Positions 10,031-19,488 are shown, numbered from the stretch's first letter. The stretch: 64,000 nt of DNA from Denitratisoma sp. DHT3 (GCF_007833355.1 NZ_CP020914.1:1660047-1724046); one strand, 5' to 3'. Numbers and translations: made by a program. The notes: generated from the letters alone by a model not told the origin.

Positions 10031-10117
10031 GCTGTCGAAAAAGGAAGCGGAGAAATGGAGAATTCTACACTAGCGTCACGCCCGCCCTCCCGGCCGGATC
10101 GATGCGCTTGGCGACGC

Positions 10118-11791
10118 TCAGGCGGCGCCAGCCCTCAATGCCCGCCGCAAAATCTTGCCCACATTGGTTTTGGGCAACTCTTCGCGGAATTCCACCTGAT
10201 GGGGAACCTTATAGCCGGTCAGGCTGGCGCGGCAATGGGCGATCAAGTCCTCGGCGGTGAGACCCGGGGAGCGGCGCACCACAAAGATTTTCACGGCCTC
10301 GCCGGAATGCTCGTCGGGAACCCCGAGCGCAGCCACTTCCCGCACCTCGGGGTGCGAAGCGACGACCGCCTCCACCTCGTTGGGAAAAACCTTGAAACCG
10401 GAGACCAGGATCACGTCCTTCAGCCGATCCACCAGGCGGAGAAAGCCCTTGTCGTCCATCACCACCAGGTCCCCGGTACGCAGGAAACCATCGGGCGTCA
10501 TGACCGCGGCCGTTTCCTCGGGACAATTCCAATAGCCCTTCATCACCTGCGGCCCTCTGACGCAAAGCTCGCCCGCCTCTCCCAGCGGCAGCTCCAGGCC
10601 CCGCTCATCGCGAATGGAGACCTCGGTGGAAGGGATCGGCAACCCGATCGCGCCATTGAACGTCTCCAAGTCGAGGGGGTTGATGGCTACCGCAGGGGAT
10701 GCCTCGGTCAAACCATAAGCCTCGATCAGGGGCTTCCCCGTCACCGCTTTCCAGCGCTCCGCCACGGATTTCTGGACCGCCATCCCCCCGCCGAGGGTGA
10801 TGGTCAGAGCGCCGAAGTCGACCCGCTTGAGTTCGGGTGCCGCCAACAGGGCATTGAACAACGTATTGACGCCGGTGATGGCGGTGAACCGATGGCGCCT
10901 CAACTCCTTGACGAATGCCGGAATGTCACGAGGATTGGCGATCAGCAGATTGGTGGCGCCAATCTTGAGAAAGGTCAGGCAGTTCGCGGTCAGGGCAAAC
11001 ACGTGGTAGAGCGGCAGGGCGGTGACCACCAGCTCTTCCCCCTCCCGCAGAAAGGGCGCGATCCAGGCGTGCGCCTGCTGCAGATTCGCCACCATGTTGC
11101 CATGACTCAACATGGCACCCTTCGAAACGCCCGTCGTTCCCCCCGTGTATTGGAGGAAGGCCAGGTCGTCCGCGGTCAATTCCACGGCCTCCACGTCCGC
11201 CGCCGCGATGCGCGCCCCCGCCGCCAGCACACTCCTCAGCGGGGTATGCGGCAGCGACCAGGCGGGGACCATCCGCTTGAGATGGCGGACGACAAAATTC
11301 ACCAGGCCACCCTTGATGGGGCCGAGAAAATCCCCCATGCGGGTCACCACCACATGCCGGATCGCGGTTTTTCCCAGTACCTGCTGCAGCACATGGGCGA
11401 AATTGTCCAACACGACGATCACCTCGGCCCCCGAGTCGGCCAACTGGTGTTCCAGCTCGGGCGGGGTGTAGAGGGGATTGCAATTCACCACCACGCAGCC
11501 GGCGCGCAAGGCGCCGAACAGGCAGACCGGGTATTGCAGCAGATTGGGCATCATCAGCGCGACCCGCGCGCCTTTGCCGACCCGGGCCACGTTTTGCAGA
11601 TAAGTGGCGAATTCCGCCGAGCGGCGATCCAGTTCGCCGTAGCTCATGGACCGCCCCATGCTGATGAAGGCGGTCCGCCCGGAAAAACGCGCAATGCTGG
11701 CGGCGAAGAGATCAACCAGCGAGGAGAATGCCGCGACATCCACCTCGGCGCCGATACCCGGCGGATAGCTCCGCAGCCAGATCTTCTCCAT
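10118..11791 (-). CDS. fadD: Long-chain fatty-acid–CoA ligase (AMP-forming)
   Basis: Activates fatty acids to acyl-CoA through an acyl-adenylate. The 557-residue protein has the AMP-binding P-loop YTGGTTGVSKGAMLSH, the adenine motif EAYGLTEASP, the TGDLVVMDDKGFLRLVDRLKD block with the catalytic aspartate, and the C-terminal lysine motif PKTNVGKILRR. The sequence reads like FadD (IARFSGRTAFISMGRSMSYGELD near the N-terminus). The start at 11791 has AAGGAG about eight bases upstream. It lies 14 bp after the CBS-domain gene. Chain-length preference cannot be read from sequence. Confidence 0.92.
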   Translation of the reverse strand: MEKIWLRSYPPGIGAEVDVAAFSSLVDLFAASIARFSGRTAFISMGRSMSYGELDRRSAEFATYLQNVARVGKGARVALMMPNLLQYPVCLFGALRAGCVVVNCNPLYTPPELEHQLADSGAEVIVVLDNFAHVLQQVLGKTAIRHVVVTRMGDFLGPIKGGLVNFVVRHLKRMVPAWSLPHTPLRSVLAAGARIAAADVEAVELTADDLAFLQYTGGTTGVSKGAMLSHGNMVANLQQAHAWIAPFLREGEELVVTALPLYHVFALTANCLTFLKIGATNLLIANPRDIPAFVKELRRHRFTAITGVNTLFNALLAAPELKRVDFGALTITLGGGMAVQKSVAERWKAVTGKPLIEAYGLTEASPAVAINPLDLETFNGAIGLPIPSTEVSIRDERGLELPLGEAGELCVRGPQVMKGYWNCPEETAAVMTPDGFLRTGDLVVMDDKGFLRLVDRLKDVILVSGFKVFPNEVEAVVASHPEVREVAALGVPDEHSGEAVKIFVVRRSPGLTAEDLIAHCRASLTGYKVPHQVEFREELPKTNVGKILRRALRAGAA

Positions 11792-11805
11792 TGGAGAAGC
11801 TCCTT

Positions 11806-12264
11806 CTAGCGGCCGGCGGGAGCCTGCTCTTCCTCCGGCCAATCGCGGATATATGCCTTCAGCATTCGATTCTCGAAGCTCTGCTCCTCGAGCACCGCCT
11901 TCGCCACGTCGTGAAAGGAGATCACCCCCATCAAGGTATTGCCTTCCATCACCGGCAGATAGCGCATGTGGTGATCCACCATCAAACGGCGCAACTCATC
12001 CACTTCGACATCCGGATCGGCCACCAGCGGATCGCGCACCATCACTTCGGAAATACCTATTTTTTCCCAGCTGGCCCCCTTTGTCCGCACCGCCTTCAGC
12101 ACCTCGCGGAAAGTCAGCATGCCGACCATCCGGCCGCCTTCGAAGCACACCAGCGAGCCGACGTCCTGATCGGTCATGACCGCCACCGCCTCGGCAAGGA
12201 TCTTGTCGGGAGAAATGGTATAGAGCACCGTACCCTTGATGGCCAGAATTTCCCTGACTTGCAT
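11806..12264 (-). CDS. CBS-domain pair protein
   Basis: A 152-residue soluble protein made of two CBS motifs: MQVREILAIKGTVLYTISPD through VGMLTFREVLKA, and ISEVMVRDPLVADPDVEVDELRRLM-type sequence through GVISFHDVAKA. Stand-alone CBS pairs bind adenine nucleotides and act as energy or ligand sensors; the partner is unknown. An AAGGAGG ribosome site supports the start at 12264. It is followed at 14 bp by the acyl-CoA ligase, so a link to fatty-acid activation is possible but only contextual. Confidence 0.9.
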   Translation of the reverse strand: MQVREILAIKGTVLYTISPDKILAEAVAVMTDQDVGSLVCFEGGRMVGMLTFREVLKAVRTKGASWEKIGISEVMVRDPLVADPDVEVDELRRLMVDHHMRYLPVMEGNTLMGVISFHDVAKAVLEEQSFENRMLKAYIRDWPEEEQAPAGR

Positions 12265-12352
12265 GTCCGTCCCTCCTTGTGATGGCCCTTGGCAACCCCA
12301 TGTCAACCAAAGGCGTGACCCATGATAAGCCCATAGCCCACGGGATGGCGCA

Positions 12353-12676
12353 TCAACGCTCCAGATGATCGAGCTTGTCCTTGACCTCGCGCCATTCCTC
12401 CGCATCGGGCAGCGGCGCCTTGCTCTCGATGATCGGCTGCCACTGCTTGGCGAGTTCCGCGTTCAGCGCGATGAAATGACGCTGGCTCTCCACCACGTCG
12501 TCCTCGGCAAAAATCGCCTCGACCGGACATTCCGCCACGCAAAGCGTGCAGTCGATGCACTCGTCGGGATCGATCACCAGGAAGTTGGGCCCCTCCCGGA
12601 AGCAGTCCACGGGGCAAACATCCACACAATCCGTGTACTTGCAGCGGATGCAGGACTCGGTCACCACATAGGCCAT
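12353..12676 (-). CDS. fdxA: Seven-iron ferredoxin FdxA
   Basis: A 107-residue electron-transfer protein with [3Fe-4S] and [4Fe-4S] cluster ligands. The N-terminal [18 protein letters not shown] and the second motif [16 protein letters not shown] show the 7Fe pattern, and the long C-terminal extension ([16 protein letters not shown]) is the hallmark of the FdxA/Azotobacter FdI type. It is divergent from trxA across a 207-bp gap and heads the minus-strand series running to fimV. Confidence 0.95.
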   Translation of the reverse strand: MAYVVTESCIRCKYTDCVDVCPVDCFREGPNFLVIDPDECIDCTLCVAECPVEAIFAEDDVVESQRHFIALNAELAKQWQPIIESKAPLPDAEEWREVKDKLDHLER

Positions 12677-12814
12677 GATGAATCATCTCCTGTTCGGTTC
12701 GAAGGGCGATTTTACTGCCGCCCCATCAAGCCTTGCCACCGCCCGCCGGTTTTTTGTTAAGCTACGACCGTCAGCAGTGGCCGTGCGGCGAAATCCCATT
12801 CAAAAACCAGCCGC

Positions 12815-12849
12815 GATGGTCGGCCGATGGTTGGCCGAGATGGTCGGCG
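12815..12849. repeat. Three imperfect 11–13-bp tandem repeats upstream of trxA
   Basis: Units GATGGTCGGCC, GATGGTTGGCC and GAGATGGTCGGCG follow head to tail, ending about 35 bp before the trxA ATG in the fdxA–trxA divergent region. They could be binding sites for a regulator, or replication slippage. Nothing else notable is seen in this 207-bp gap (12677–12883) apart from weak promoter-like sequence. Confidence 0.35.
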
Positions 12850-12883
12850 CCACTTCCGCAGACTAATAAGACAAGAGGACTTC

Positions 12884-13210
12884 ATGAGCGAACACATCCA
12901 GCACGTCACCGACGCCACTTTCAAGAGCGAAGTTCTTGATGCCACGACTCCCGTCCTGGTGGATTACTGGGCCGAATGGTGCGGCCCCTGCAAGATGATC
13001 GCGCCGATCCTCGACGAGGTGGCTCAGGAATACGCCGGCCGCCTCAAGGTCGCCAAGCTCAATATAGATGACAACCCCAAGACCCCGGGCGAATTCGGCA
13101 TCCGCGGAATCCCCACCTTGATCCTGTTCAAGAACGGCAATGCCGAGGCGACCAAGGTCGGCGCACTGTCCAAATCCCAACTGACCGCCTTCATTGACAG
13201 CAATCTGTAA
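12884..13210 (+). CDS. trxA: Thioredoxin
   Basis: Cytoplasmic protein-disulfide reductase, 108 residues, with the active site WCGPC (C33, C36) in [15 protein letters not shown] and the cis-proline loop [14 protein letters not shown]. Length and composition are those of classical TrxA. AGAGGA lies a few bases before the ATG at 12884. It stands divergent to fdxA and upstream of rho, the conserved trxA–rho arrangement of proteobacteria. Confidence 0.97.
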   Translation: MSEHIQHVTDATFKSEVLDATTPVLVDYWAEWCGPCKMIAPILDEVAQEYAGRLKVAKLNIDDNPKTPGEFGIRGIPTLILFKNGNAEATKVGALSKSQLTAFIDSNL

Positions 13211-13240
13211 TATCGCTACAGTCCGCCCGGTCACGTACGG

Positions 13241-13378
13241 CACCTAGCCCCACCTCCAAAGCCGTTCCACGTTTCCGGGCCTGTCTTTCCCAAGACAGCC
13301 GTTTTCCCCAGATCCACCCCACACCGCGCCATTCACGACCGCATTCGCGGCCGCCCCCTTGCCACAGGTTTACCCATC
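13241..13378 (+). promoter_or_regulatory. C-rich, G-poor rho leader (rut-like)
   Basis: By my hand count these 138 bases hold 64 C and 23 G, very different from the surrounding genes. A C-over-G bubble is what Rho loading sites look like, and rho leaders in enterobacteria are known to mediate autoregulation by Rho-dependent termination. A seven-pair hairpin CTGTCTT/AAGACAG (13281–13298) followed by TTTT at 13302 may also end trxA transcription. Function is inferred. Confidence 0.5.
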
Positions 13379-14638
13379 ATGCACCTTTCGGAGCTCAAAG
13401 CCCTCCACGTCAGCCAATTGCTGGAGATGGCGAACGCCAACCAGATCGAGGCTGCCAACCGTCTGCGCAAACACGAACTGATTTTCGCCATCCTCAAGAA
13501 CCAGGCCAAGAACGGCGAATGCATCCATGGCGACGGTGTCCTCGAGGTGCTGCCCGACGGCTTCGGCTTTCTGCGCTCCCCCGACACGTCCTATCTGGCC
13601 AATACCGACGATATCTACGTCTCGCCCTCCCAGATCCGTCGCTTCAACCTGCACACCGGCGACACCATCGAAGGCGAGATCCGCACCCCGAAGGATGGCG
13701 AACGCTACTTCGCCATGGTCAAGCTGGACACCATCAACGGCCAATCCCCCGAGGCGTGCAAGAACAAGATCCTGTTCGAGAACCTGACGCCGCTCCACCC
13801 CACCGAGCACCTCAAGCTGGAACGGGACATCAAGGCCGAGGAGAACATCACCAGCCGTGTCATCGACATGATCGCCCCCATCGGCAAGGGCCAGCGCGGC
13901 CTGCTGGTGGCCTCGCCCAAGAGCGGCAAGACGGTGATGATGCAGCACATCGCCCACTCCATCACGGCCAACCATCCCGACGTCTGCCTGATCGTGCTGC
14001 TGATCGACGAGCGCCCCGAGGAAGTGACGGAAATGACCCGCACCGTACGGGGCGAGGTGGTCGCCTCCACCTTCGACGAACCGGCCACCCGCCATGTGCA
14101 AGTCGCGGAAATGGTGATCGAGAAGGCCAAGCGCCTGACCGAGCACAAGAAGGACGTGGTGATCCTGCTCGATTCCATCACCCGCCTGGCGCGCGCCTAC
14201 AACACCGTGCAGCCCGCCTCCGGCAAGGTGCTCACCGGTGGCGTGGACGCCAACGCCCTGCAGAAACCCAAACGTTTCTTCGGCGCCGCCCGCAACATCG
14301 AGGAAGGCGGCTCCCTGACAATCATCGCCACCGCCCTGATCGATACCGGCTCGCGCATGGACGAAGTGATCTACGAGGAATTCAAGGGCACCGGCAACAT
14401 GGAAATCCATCTGGACCGACGCATGGCGGAGAAGCGCGTCTATCCGGCCATCAACGTCAATCGTTCCGGTACCCGCCGCGAGGAGCTCCTGCTCGAGCCC
14501 TCGGTGCTGCAAAAGATGTGGGTCCTGCGCAAGCTGCTCTACAACATGGACGATCTCGAGGCGATGGAATTCCTGCTGGACAAGATCAAGGCCACCAAGA
14601 ACAACGGCGAGTTCTTCGACGCCATGCGCCGTGGCTGA
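13379..14638 (+). CDS. rho: Transcription termination factor Rho
   Basis: Hexameric RNA-dependent ATPase/translocase ending transcription at unstructured C-rich RNA. The 419-residue product starts [19 protein letters not shown], has the RNA-binding CSD-like part [10 protein letters not shown], the P-loop [10 protein letters not shown], the Q-loop/Walker B area [16 protein letters not shown] and the R-loop region [19 protein letters not shown]. Length is standard, with no insertion. It lies 168 bp downstream of trxA; its leader looks suited to autoregulation. Confidence 0.99.
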   Translation: MHLSELKALHVSQLLEMANANQIEAANRLRKHELIFAILKNQAKNGECIHGDGVLEVLPDGFGFLRSPDTSYLANTDDIYVSPSQIRRFNLHTGDTIEGEIRTPKDGERYFAMVKLDTINGQSPEACKNKILFENLTPLHPTEHLKLERDIKAEENITSRVIDMIAPIGKGQRGLLVASPKSGKTVMMQHIAHSITANHPDVCLIVLLIDERPEEVTEMTRTVRGEVVASTFDEPATRHVQVAEMVIEKAKRLTEHKKDVVILLDSITRLARAYNTVQPASGKVLTGGVDANALQKPKRFFGAARNIEEGGSLTIIATALIDTGSRMDEVIYEEFKGTGNMEIHLDRRMAEKRVYPAINVNRSGTRREELLLEPSVLQKMWVLRKLLYNMDDLEAMEFLLDKIKATKNNGEFFDAMRRG

Positions 14639-14744
14639 TCCGGCCGCATCCCCGGCGCTTGATCTGGCAACGGGTTTGCTGGATAATCGCGCCCTTTCCT
14701 GGTCCGCCAAATTCACGGGCCGCTGACATACAAAGGACACCACC

Positions 14745-14957
14745 ATGAAAGAAGGCATCCACCCGAACTACGTCGAGATCGACGTCACTTGCAGTTGCGG
14801 CAGCCAATTCAAGACCCGGTCGACCAGCGCCAAGCCCCTGCATATCGAAGTCTGCTCCTCCTGCCATCCCTTCTGGACCGGCAAGCAGAAGATCGTGGAT
14901 ACGGCCGGTCGCGTCGAGCGCTTCCGCCAGAAGTACGGCAAGCGCGCCGGCGCCTGA
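14745..14957 (+). CDS. rpmE: 50S ribosomal protein L31, zinc-binding form
   Basis: A 70-residue large-subunit protein. The cysteines in VTCSCGSQF and [13 protein letters not shown] form the zinc-ribbon of the C+ type L31, as opposed to the zinc-free paralogue expressed under zinc starvation. It follows rho by about 100 bp and ends in front of a strong terminator. Confidence 0.97.
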   Translation: MKEGIHPNYVEIDVTCSCGSQFKTRSTSAKPLHIEVCSSCHPFWTGKQKIVDTAGRVERFRQKYGKRAGA

Positions 14958-14984
14958 TAGCGTCCTTCGGCGTTCTGAGAATGC

Positions 14985-15010
14985 AAAAGGCAGCCGCGGC
15001 TGCCTTTTTT
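14985..15010 (+). terminator. Intrinsic terminator after rpmE
   Basis: AAAAGGCAGCCG pairs with CGGCTGCCTTTT, an uninterrupted 8-pair GC-rich stem (14989–15004) flanked by A and T runs and ending in six T. It ends 41 bp before the GTG of the glycosyltransferase gene. Confidence 0.85.
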
Positions 15011-15051
15011 GTTTCCGCTTTCCCCGTCTCCGGTTCCCTCGCCCACTTGCC

Positions 15052-16641
15052 GTGACCACACTCCGACTTCCGCCCTCCGGCTGGCCCCTGCTGCTGCTCT
15101 GCGGCGTGTTCCTGCTCTCCGGGCTGGTCGGCCACGACCCGTGGAAACTCGACGACGCGACACACCTCGGCGTGGCCTACGAATTCGCCGTTCACGGCGA
15201 CTGGCTGCGGCCCCGCATCGGCCACGACCCCTGGTTCGCCACCCCGCCGCTTTACCATTGGCTCGCCGCCCTGCTGGGCCGGCTGGGCTCGGGCTGGCTG
15301 GCCTTTGCCGACGCGGCCCGGCTGGCCACCGCGCTATGCGCCGCCCTGCTGCTCTGGGGCATCGGCCGGGCCGCGCGAGCGCTCCAGGACGAAGCCGACA
15401 GCCGCTGGGGCGCGCCCTTGCTGTTGCTCGGCACGCTGGGTCTGCTCACGCCCATCCACGACGCCCAGCCGGCGATATTGCTGCTGGCGGCGCAGGCCTT
15501 ATTCATCCTCGGACTGCTCCGCCTGCCGGCTGCCCGCGCGCGCGCCGCACTGGTCCTGGCCCTAGGCCTGGCGGCCGCGCTGTTGAGCGCCGGCACGCTG
15601 GCCCTGTGCCTGATGCTGCCCCTCGCCGCGACGTGCCTGTTTTTGCCCGCCTGGCGCAGCCGCGCCTGTCTGCCGTTCCTGTTCCTGGGTCTGGTTGCCG
15701 GCCTGGTCCTGGCCGCCTTCTGGCCGCTCCTGCTGGCCCGCCAGGCACCCGATCTGCTGCCGCTGCTGTGGAAGGCCGAACAGCTCCGCCTGACCCCGCG
15801 CCTCAACGGCGATGCGGCCCTCGACCATTTGGAGCTGCTGGGCTGGGCCTCCTGGCCGCTGCTGCCCCTGGCCGGCTGGAGCCTGTGGGTCAACCGTCGC
15901 CAACTCGCTACGCCGGGCCTGCTGCTGCCGCTCGTCGGCACCGGCGCCGCCCTGGTCAGCGTGGTCCTGTGGGAAGCCCCCCGGCCCCTGCAGCACCTCC
16001 CGATCTACGTGCCCCTGACACTGCTCGCCGTATCCGGCATTGCCCGCCTGCGGCGCGGCGCGGCGAACGCCTTCGACTGGTTCGGCATGATGACGTTCAC
16101 CCTGGTCGGCGGCCTCATCTGGCTGGGCGGGATTTCCATGGTCACCGGGGAACCGGCGCGGGTGGCGCGCAACTTCCTCAAGGCCGAACCCGGCTTCGTC
16201 GGCCAGTTCCGCCTGCTGCCGCTGCTGGCGGCGGCGGCCCTGACGGGGCTCTGGCTCTGGTCGCTGCTGCGCCTGCCCAGATCCCCCTGGCGCTCCGTCA
16301 CCCACTGGGTGGCCGGCATGACCCTGACCTGGGGTCTGCTCGCCTGCCTCTGGATGCCCTGGATCGACTACGGCAAAACCTATCGCCCGGTCGCCCTCTC
16401 GCTCGCCAGGGCGCTGGACGGCAGCACGGAGTGCGTCGGCGCCCGCAACCTGGGCGACGGCCAGAAAGCCTCCCTGCGCTACTTCATCGGCCTGGCCCCG
16501 AGCCAGAAGCCCGACTGCCCGTGGCTGCTGACCCAGAGCACCGAACGCAAGGAAGCCGCGCCGGAAGGCTGGCGCCTGGTCTGGACCGGCCATCGCCCCG
16601 GCGACAAGCTGGAAAAATTGCGCCTCTACCGGCGTGGCTGA
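15052..16641 (+). CDS. ArnT/PMT-like (GT-C) membrane glycosyltransferase
   Basis: A 529-residue protein with about eleven to twelve hydrophobic helices and GT-C features. The first periplasmic loop has DPWKLDDATHLGVAYE, in the place of the catalytic acidic pair, and WFATPPLYHWLAALL resembles the conserved PPL–YW segment of ArnT and family 39 enzymes. These use polyprenyl-phosphate sugars to modify lipid A or proteins; the acceptor here is unknown. It starts with GTG at 15052, directly after the rpmE terminator, and is convergent with orn. The C-terminal soluble part (about residues 450–529) is short. Confidence 0.8.
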   Translation: MTTLRLPPSGWPLLLLCGVFLLSGLVGHDPWKLDDATHLGVAYEFAVHGDWLRPRIGHDPWFATPPLYHWLAALLGRLGSGWLAFADAARLATALCAALLLWGIGRAARALQDEADSRWGAPLLLLGTLGLLTPIHDAQPAILLLAAQALFILGLLRLPAARARAALVLALGLAAALLSAGTLALCLMLPLAATCLFLPAWRSRACLPFLFLGLVAGLVLAAFWPLLLARQAPDLLPLLWKAEQLRLTPRLNGDAALDHLELLGWASWPLLPLAGWSLWVNRRQLATPGLLLPLVGTGAALVSVVLWEAPRPLQHLPIYVPLTLLAVSGIARLRRGAANAFDWFGMMTFTLVGGLIWLGGISMVTGEPARVARNFLKAEPGFVGQFRLLPLLAAAALTGLWLWSLLRLPRSPWRSVTHWVAGMTLTWGLLACLWMPWIDYGKTYRPVALSLARALDGSTECVGARNLGDGQKASLRYFIGLAPSQKPDCPWLLTQSTERKEAAPEGWRLVWTGHRPGDKLEKLRLYRRG

Positions 16642-16654
16642 GGGCGTTTCGCCC

Positions 16655-17200
16655 TCACAGCTTGATGAAGTGCTCCCGGTAGTACTTGAGTTCCTCGATG
16701 GACTCGTGGATGTCGGCCAAGGCCTCGTGCTTGCCATGTTTGGTGAGCCCCTTGGCGATTTCGGGCTTCCAGCGCTTGCACAGTTCCTTGAGCGTCGACA
16801 CGTCCAGGTTCCGATAGTGGAAATGGGCCTCCAGCTTCGGCATGTAGCGCGCCATGAAGCGTCGGTCCTGGCAGATCGAATTGCCGCACATGGGTGACTT
16901 GCCTTGCGGCACATGGCGCTTGAGAAAATCCAGCGCCTGGGTCTCGACGTCCGCCTCCGACAGCGCCGAGTTCTTCACCTTGTCGATCAGGCCCGAGCGG
17001 CCATGGGTCTTCTGGTTCCACTCGTCCATCGCCTGCAGGGTTGCATCGGACTGGTGCACCACCCAGACCGCGCTCTCGGCAATGGTCTCCAGATTGTTGT
17101 TGGTGATGACCAGCGCGAGTTCCAGAATCCGGTCGCCATCAGGGTTCAGCCCCGTCATTTCCATATCCAGCCAGACGAGGGCGTTCTGATCTTGTGCCAT
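16655..17200 (-). CDS. orn: Oligoribonuclease
   Basis: DEDDh 3'-5' exonuclease degrading 2–5-nt RNA, including pGpG, the product of c-di-GMP breakdown. The 181-residue protein has exo [12 protein letters not shown] (D12, E14), the central region [20 protein letters not shown] with the exo II acidic region, and exo [21 protein letters not shown] with the catalytic His and Asp. Full length. Divergent from the M48 protease gene by 44 bp. It may link functionally to the diguanylate cyclase at 31–33 kb. Confidence 0.98.
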   Translation of the reverse strand: MAQDQNALVWLDMEMTGLNPDGDRILELALVITNNNLETIAESAVWVVHQSDATLQAMDEWNQKTHGRSGLIDKVKNSALSEADVETQALDFLKRHVPQGKSPMCGNSICQDRRFMARYMPKLEAHFHYRNLDVSTLKELCKRWKPEIAKGLTKHGKHEALADIHESIEELKYYREHFIKL

Positions 17201-17244
17201 AATTTTTCCATTGCGATCAAAGTAGTAATTCTGTCATACCTTAC

Positions 17245-18495
17245 ATGTCCGCCGCCGCCCTGTTCTCCCTGATTTTCCTCTCCGCGCTCCTCGTCAGCAC
17301 CCTTCTGCGCCTGTGGCTCGGCCTGCGCCAGATCCGCCATGTGAACGGCCATCGCGAGCAGGTGCCGACGCGCTTCAGCGAGCGCATCGGCCTCGACCAA
17401 CATCGCAAGGCCGCCGACTACACATCGACCAAGACCCGCCTGGGGCTGCTGGAAACCCTGGTCGGCGCGGCATTGGTGCTGATCTTCACTCAGGGCGGAC
17501 TGCTCCAGGATTGCGCCGATCTGGCCCGGCACCTGTTTCCCGGCAGCCCCTACGCCCGCGACCTGAGCCTGTTCGCCCTTTACGGTCTGATCGGCCTGGC
17601 GGTGGACTTGCCCTTCTCCCTCTACCGCACCTTCGTCATCGAGGCTCGCTTCGGCTTCAACAAGACGACGCCCAGGCTGTTCGTCTCCGACCTGACCAAG
17701 CAGCTGCTGCTGGCCGTGCTGCTGGGCGGGCCGCTGCTGCTGGCGGTGCTCTGGCTGATGGCGCGCATGGGCAGCGCCTGGTGGTTCTGGGTCTGGCTGT
17801 TCTGGCTGGGCTTCAACCTCCTGATGCTGGCCCTCTATCCGACCCTGATCGCGCCACTCTTCAATCGATTCACCCCGCTCGCCGACGAGGGCCTCAAGAC
17901 CCGCATCGAGGCGTTGCTGCAGCGTTGCGGCTTCCGCAGCAGCGGCCTGTTCGTGATGGACGGCTCGAAGCGCAGCGCCCACGGCAACGCCTACTTCACC
18001 GGTTTTGGCGCCGCCAAGCGCATCGTTTTCTTCGACACGCTGCTCGAGCACCTCGCGCCGCAGGAAGTGGAAGCCGTGCTGGCCCATGAACTGGGCCACT
18101 TCAAGCATCGCCATCTCTGGCAGCGTCTGGGCATGATGGCCGTGACGGGGCTGGGCTTGCTTTGGCTGCTGGGGCAATTGATCGACCAGACCTGGTTCTT
18201 TGCCGGCCTGGGGGTGAACCAGCCGGGAACGGCGATCGCCCTGCTGCTGTTTTCGATGGTCCTGCCGGTCTTCACCTTCCCCTTGTCGCCCCTGTTTTCC
18301 GCGCTGTCCAGGCGCCACGAATACCAGGCCGACGCCTACGCGGTAGCCCATGCCAGCGGCGCCGACCTTGCCGCCGCGCTGGCCAAGCTGTATCGCGACA
18401 ATGCCTCCACCCTTACCCCGGACCCCATCCACTCGATGTTCTACGACTCCCATCCGCCGGCGAGCCTGCGCATCGCACGGCTGGAGAGCGTCTGA
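17245..18495 (+). CDS. M48-family (Ste24/CAAX protease-like) membrane metalloprotease
   Basis: A 416-residue inner-membrane zinc protease. An N-terminal half with several helices resembles the CAAX prenyl protease N-terminal domain, and the zinc motif HELGH lies at residues 281–285 within VLAHELGHFKHRH, with the third ligand probably the Glu of RHEYQADAYA. Bacterial homologues are thought to act in membrane protein quality control. The stop abuts the GTG of rsgA. The orn, M48 and rsgA neighbourhood is conserved in betaproteobacteria. Confidence 0.93.
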   Translation: MSAAALFSLIFLSALLVSTLLRLWLGLRQIRHVNGHREQVPTRFSERIGLDQHRKAADYTSTKTRLGLLETLVGAALVLIFTQGGLLQDCADLARHLFPGSPYARDLSLFALYGLIGLAVDLPFSLYRTFVIEARFGFNKTTPRLFVSDLTKQLLLAVLLGGPLLLAVLWLMARMGSAWWFWVWLFWLGFNLLMLALYPTLIAPLFNRFTPLADEGLKTRIEALLQRCGFRSSGLFVMDGSKRSAHGNAYFTGFGAAKRIVFFDTLLEHLAPQEVEAVLAHELGHFKHRHLWQRLGMMAVTGLGLLWLLGQLIDQTWFFAGLGVNQPGTAIALLLFSMVLPVFTFPLSPLFSALSRRHEYQADAYAVAHASGADLAAALAKLYRDNASTLTPDPIHSMFYDSHPPASLRIARLESV

Positions 18496-19353
18496 GTGAA
18501 GGCGGTCGGCACCGTCGTCGCCGCCTTCGGCCGGCATTACGAAATCGAACTGGACCAGGGCGGCCGCCTGACCGGCTTCCCGCGCGGCAAGAAGAGCCCC
18601 TACGCCTGCGGCGACCGCGTCGAACTGACCTCGAGCGGCGCCGACCAGGCCCGGATCACCGCCCACCTGCCCCGCACGTCCCTGCTCTACCGCAGCGACG
18701 AATACCGTCAGAAGCTGATCGCCGCCAACGCCACCCAGTTGGTGCTGGTGGTGGCGACGGAGCCGAACTTCTCCGAGGAACTGCTGGACCGGGCGCTCGT
18801 CGCCGCCGAGCACGACGACCTTGGGGTGGTGATCGTGCTCAACAAATGCGACCTGACGGACAAACTGTCGGCCGCCCGGGCCGTCCTGGCACCCTATCAG
18901 GCCCTGGGCTATCCGGTGGTGGAACTGTGCGCGCGGAACGACGTCGGTCCCCTGCGGCCCTTTCTGGCGGGCCAGTTGAGCGTGCTGGTGGGGCAGTCGG
19001 GCATGGGCAAGTCCACCCTGATCAACACCCTGGTACCGGATGCGGCGGCCGCCACGCGCGAAATCTCGGCGGCGCTGGATTCGGGCAAGCACACCACCAC
19101 CCACGCCCGGCTCTACCGCATCGACGACGACAGCCGCATCATCGACAGTCCCGGGCTCCAGGAATTCGGCCTCGCCCACCTGGATCGGCATGGCATCGAG
19201 TCCGGCTTCCGCGAATTTCGCCCACACCTGGGCCAGTGCCGCTTCCGCGACTGCCACCACCGCGCCGAGCCGGATTGCGCGCTGAAGAACGCCGTGGCGT
19301 CGGCACAGATATCGACGCGCCGACTGGGCAGCTTCCTTCGCATCTGCGGATGA
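18496..19353 (+). CDS. rsgA: Ribosome small-subunit-dependent GTPase RsgA
   Basis: Circularly permuted GTPase that checks late 30S maturation. The 285-residue protein has an OB-fold N-terminus, G4 motif NKCDL before G1 GQSGMGKSTLIN (about residue 166), the G3 motif DSPGLQEFGL, and a C-terminal zinc knuckle CRFRDCHHRAEPDC. GTG start directly after the stop of the M48 gene, which indicates coupled expression. Confidence 0.96.
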   Translation: MKAVGTVVAAFGRHYEIELDQGGRLTGFPRGKKSPYACGDRVELTSSGADQARITAHLPRTSLLYRSDEYRQKLIAANATQLVLVVATEPNFSEELLDRALVAAEHDDLGVVIVLNKCDLTDKLSAARAVLAPYQALGYPVVELCARNDVGPLRPFLAGQLSVLVGQSGMGKSTLINTLVPDAAAATREISAALDSGKHTTTHARLYRIDDDSRIIDSPGLQEFGLAHLDRHGIESGFREFRPHLGQCRFRDCHHRAEPDCALKNAVASAQISTRRLGSFLRICG

Positions 19354-19465
19354 TGGTTCCCCCCTCCGGGGGATTCGATACTGCTCGCTGCGCTCGGATG
19401 TTTGGGGGGGACTTCGTAGCCGCAGTCTTCCGTTTGCGGCTGGCGCCGCGTGCCGCTTTTCATGC
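19354..19465. other. Structured non-coding stretch after rsgA
   Basis: Two hairpins are visible: TCCCCC/GGGGGA with loop CTCC right after the rsgA stop (19358–19373), and AGCCGCA/TGCGGCT with a ten-base loop (19418–19441). A CGCTGCGCTCGG-type segment and a run of seven G lie between them. The look is that of an intergenic repeat unit, but I see no second copy in the window. Confidence 0.35.
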
Positions 19466-19488
19466 AAAAAACGCGGGGGTCGCCCGCG
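19466..19488 (-). terminator. Intrinsic terminator after the thiolase gene
   Basis: Read on the minus strand, CGCGGG pairs with CCCGCG around a five-base loop and is followed by six T. It lies 44 bp past the thiolase stop and would also limit read-through toward rsgA. Confidence 0.7.

Noticed and set aside
8984..11809. A 941-codon open frame on the plus strand across aroC and fadD
   Set aside because: It runs antisense to two clearly recognised genes, is rich in Gly, His, Arg and Gln, and matches no family. It is a by-product of high GC content.
15052..16641. Assignment of the membrane glycosyltransferase to ArnT proper
   Set aside because: Only general GT-C features are visible and no aminoarabinose genes adjoin, so I kept a family-level call.
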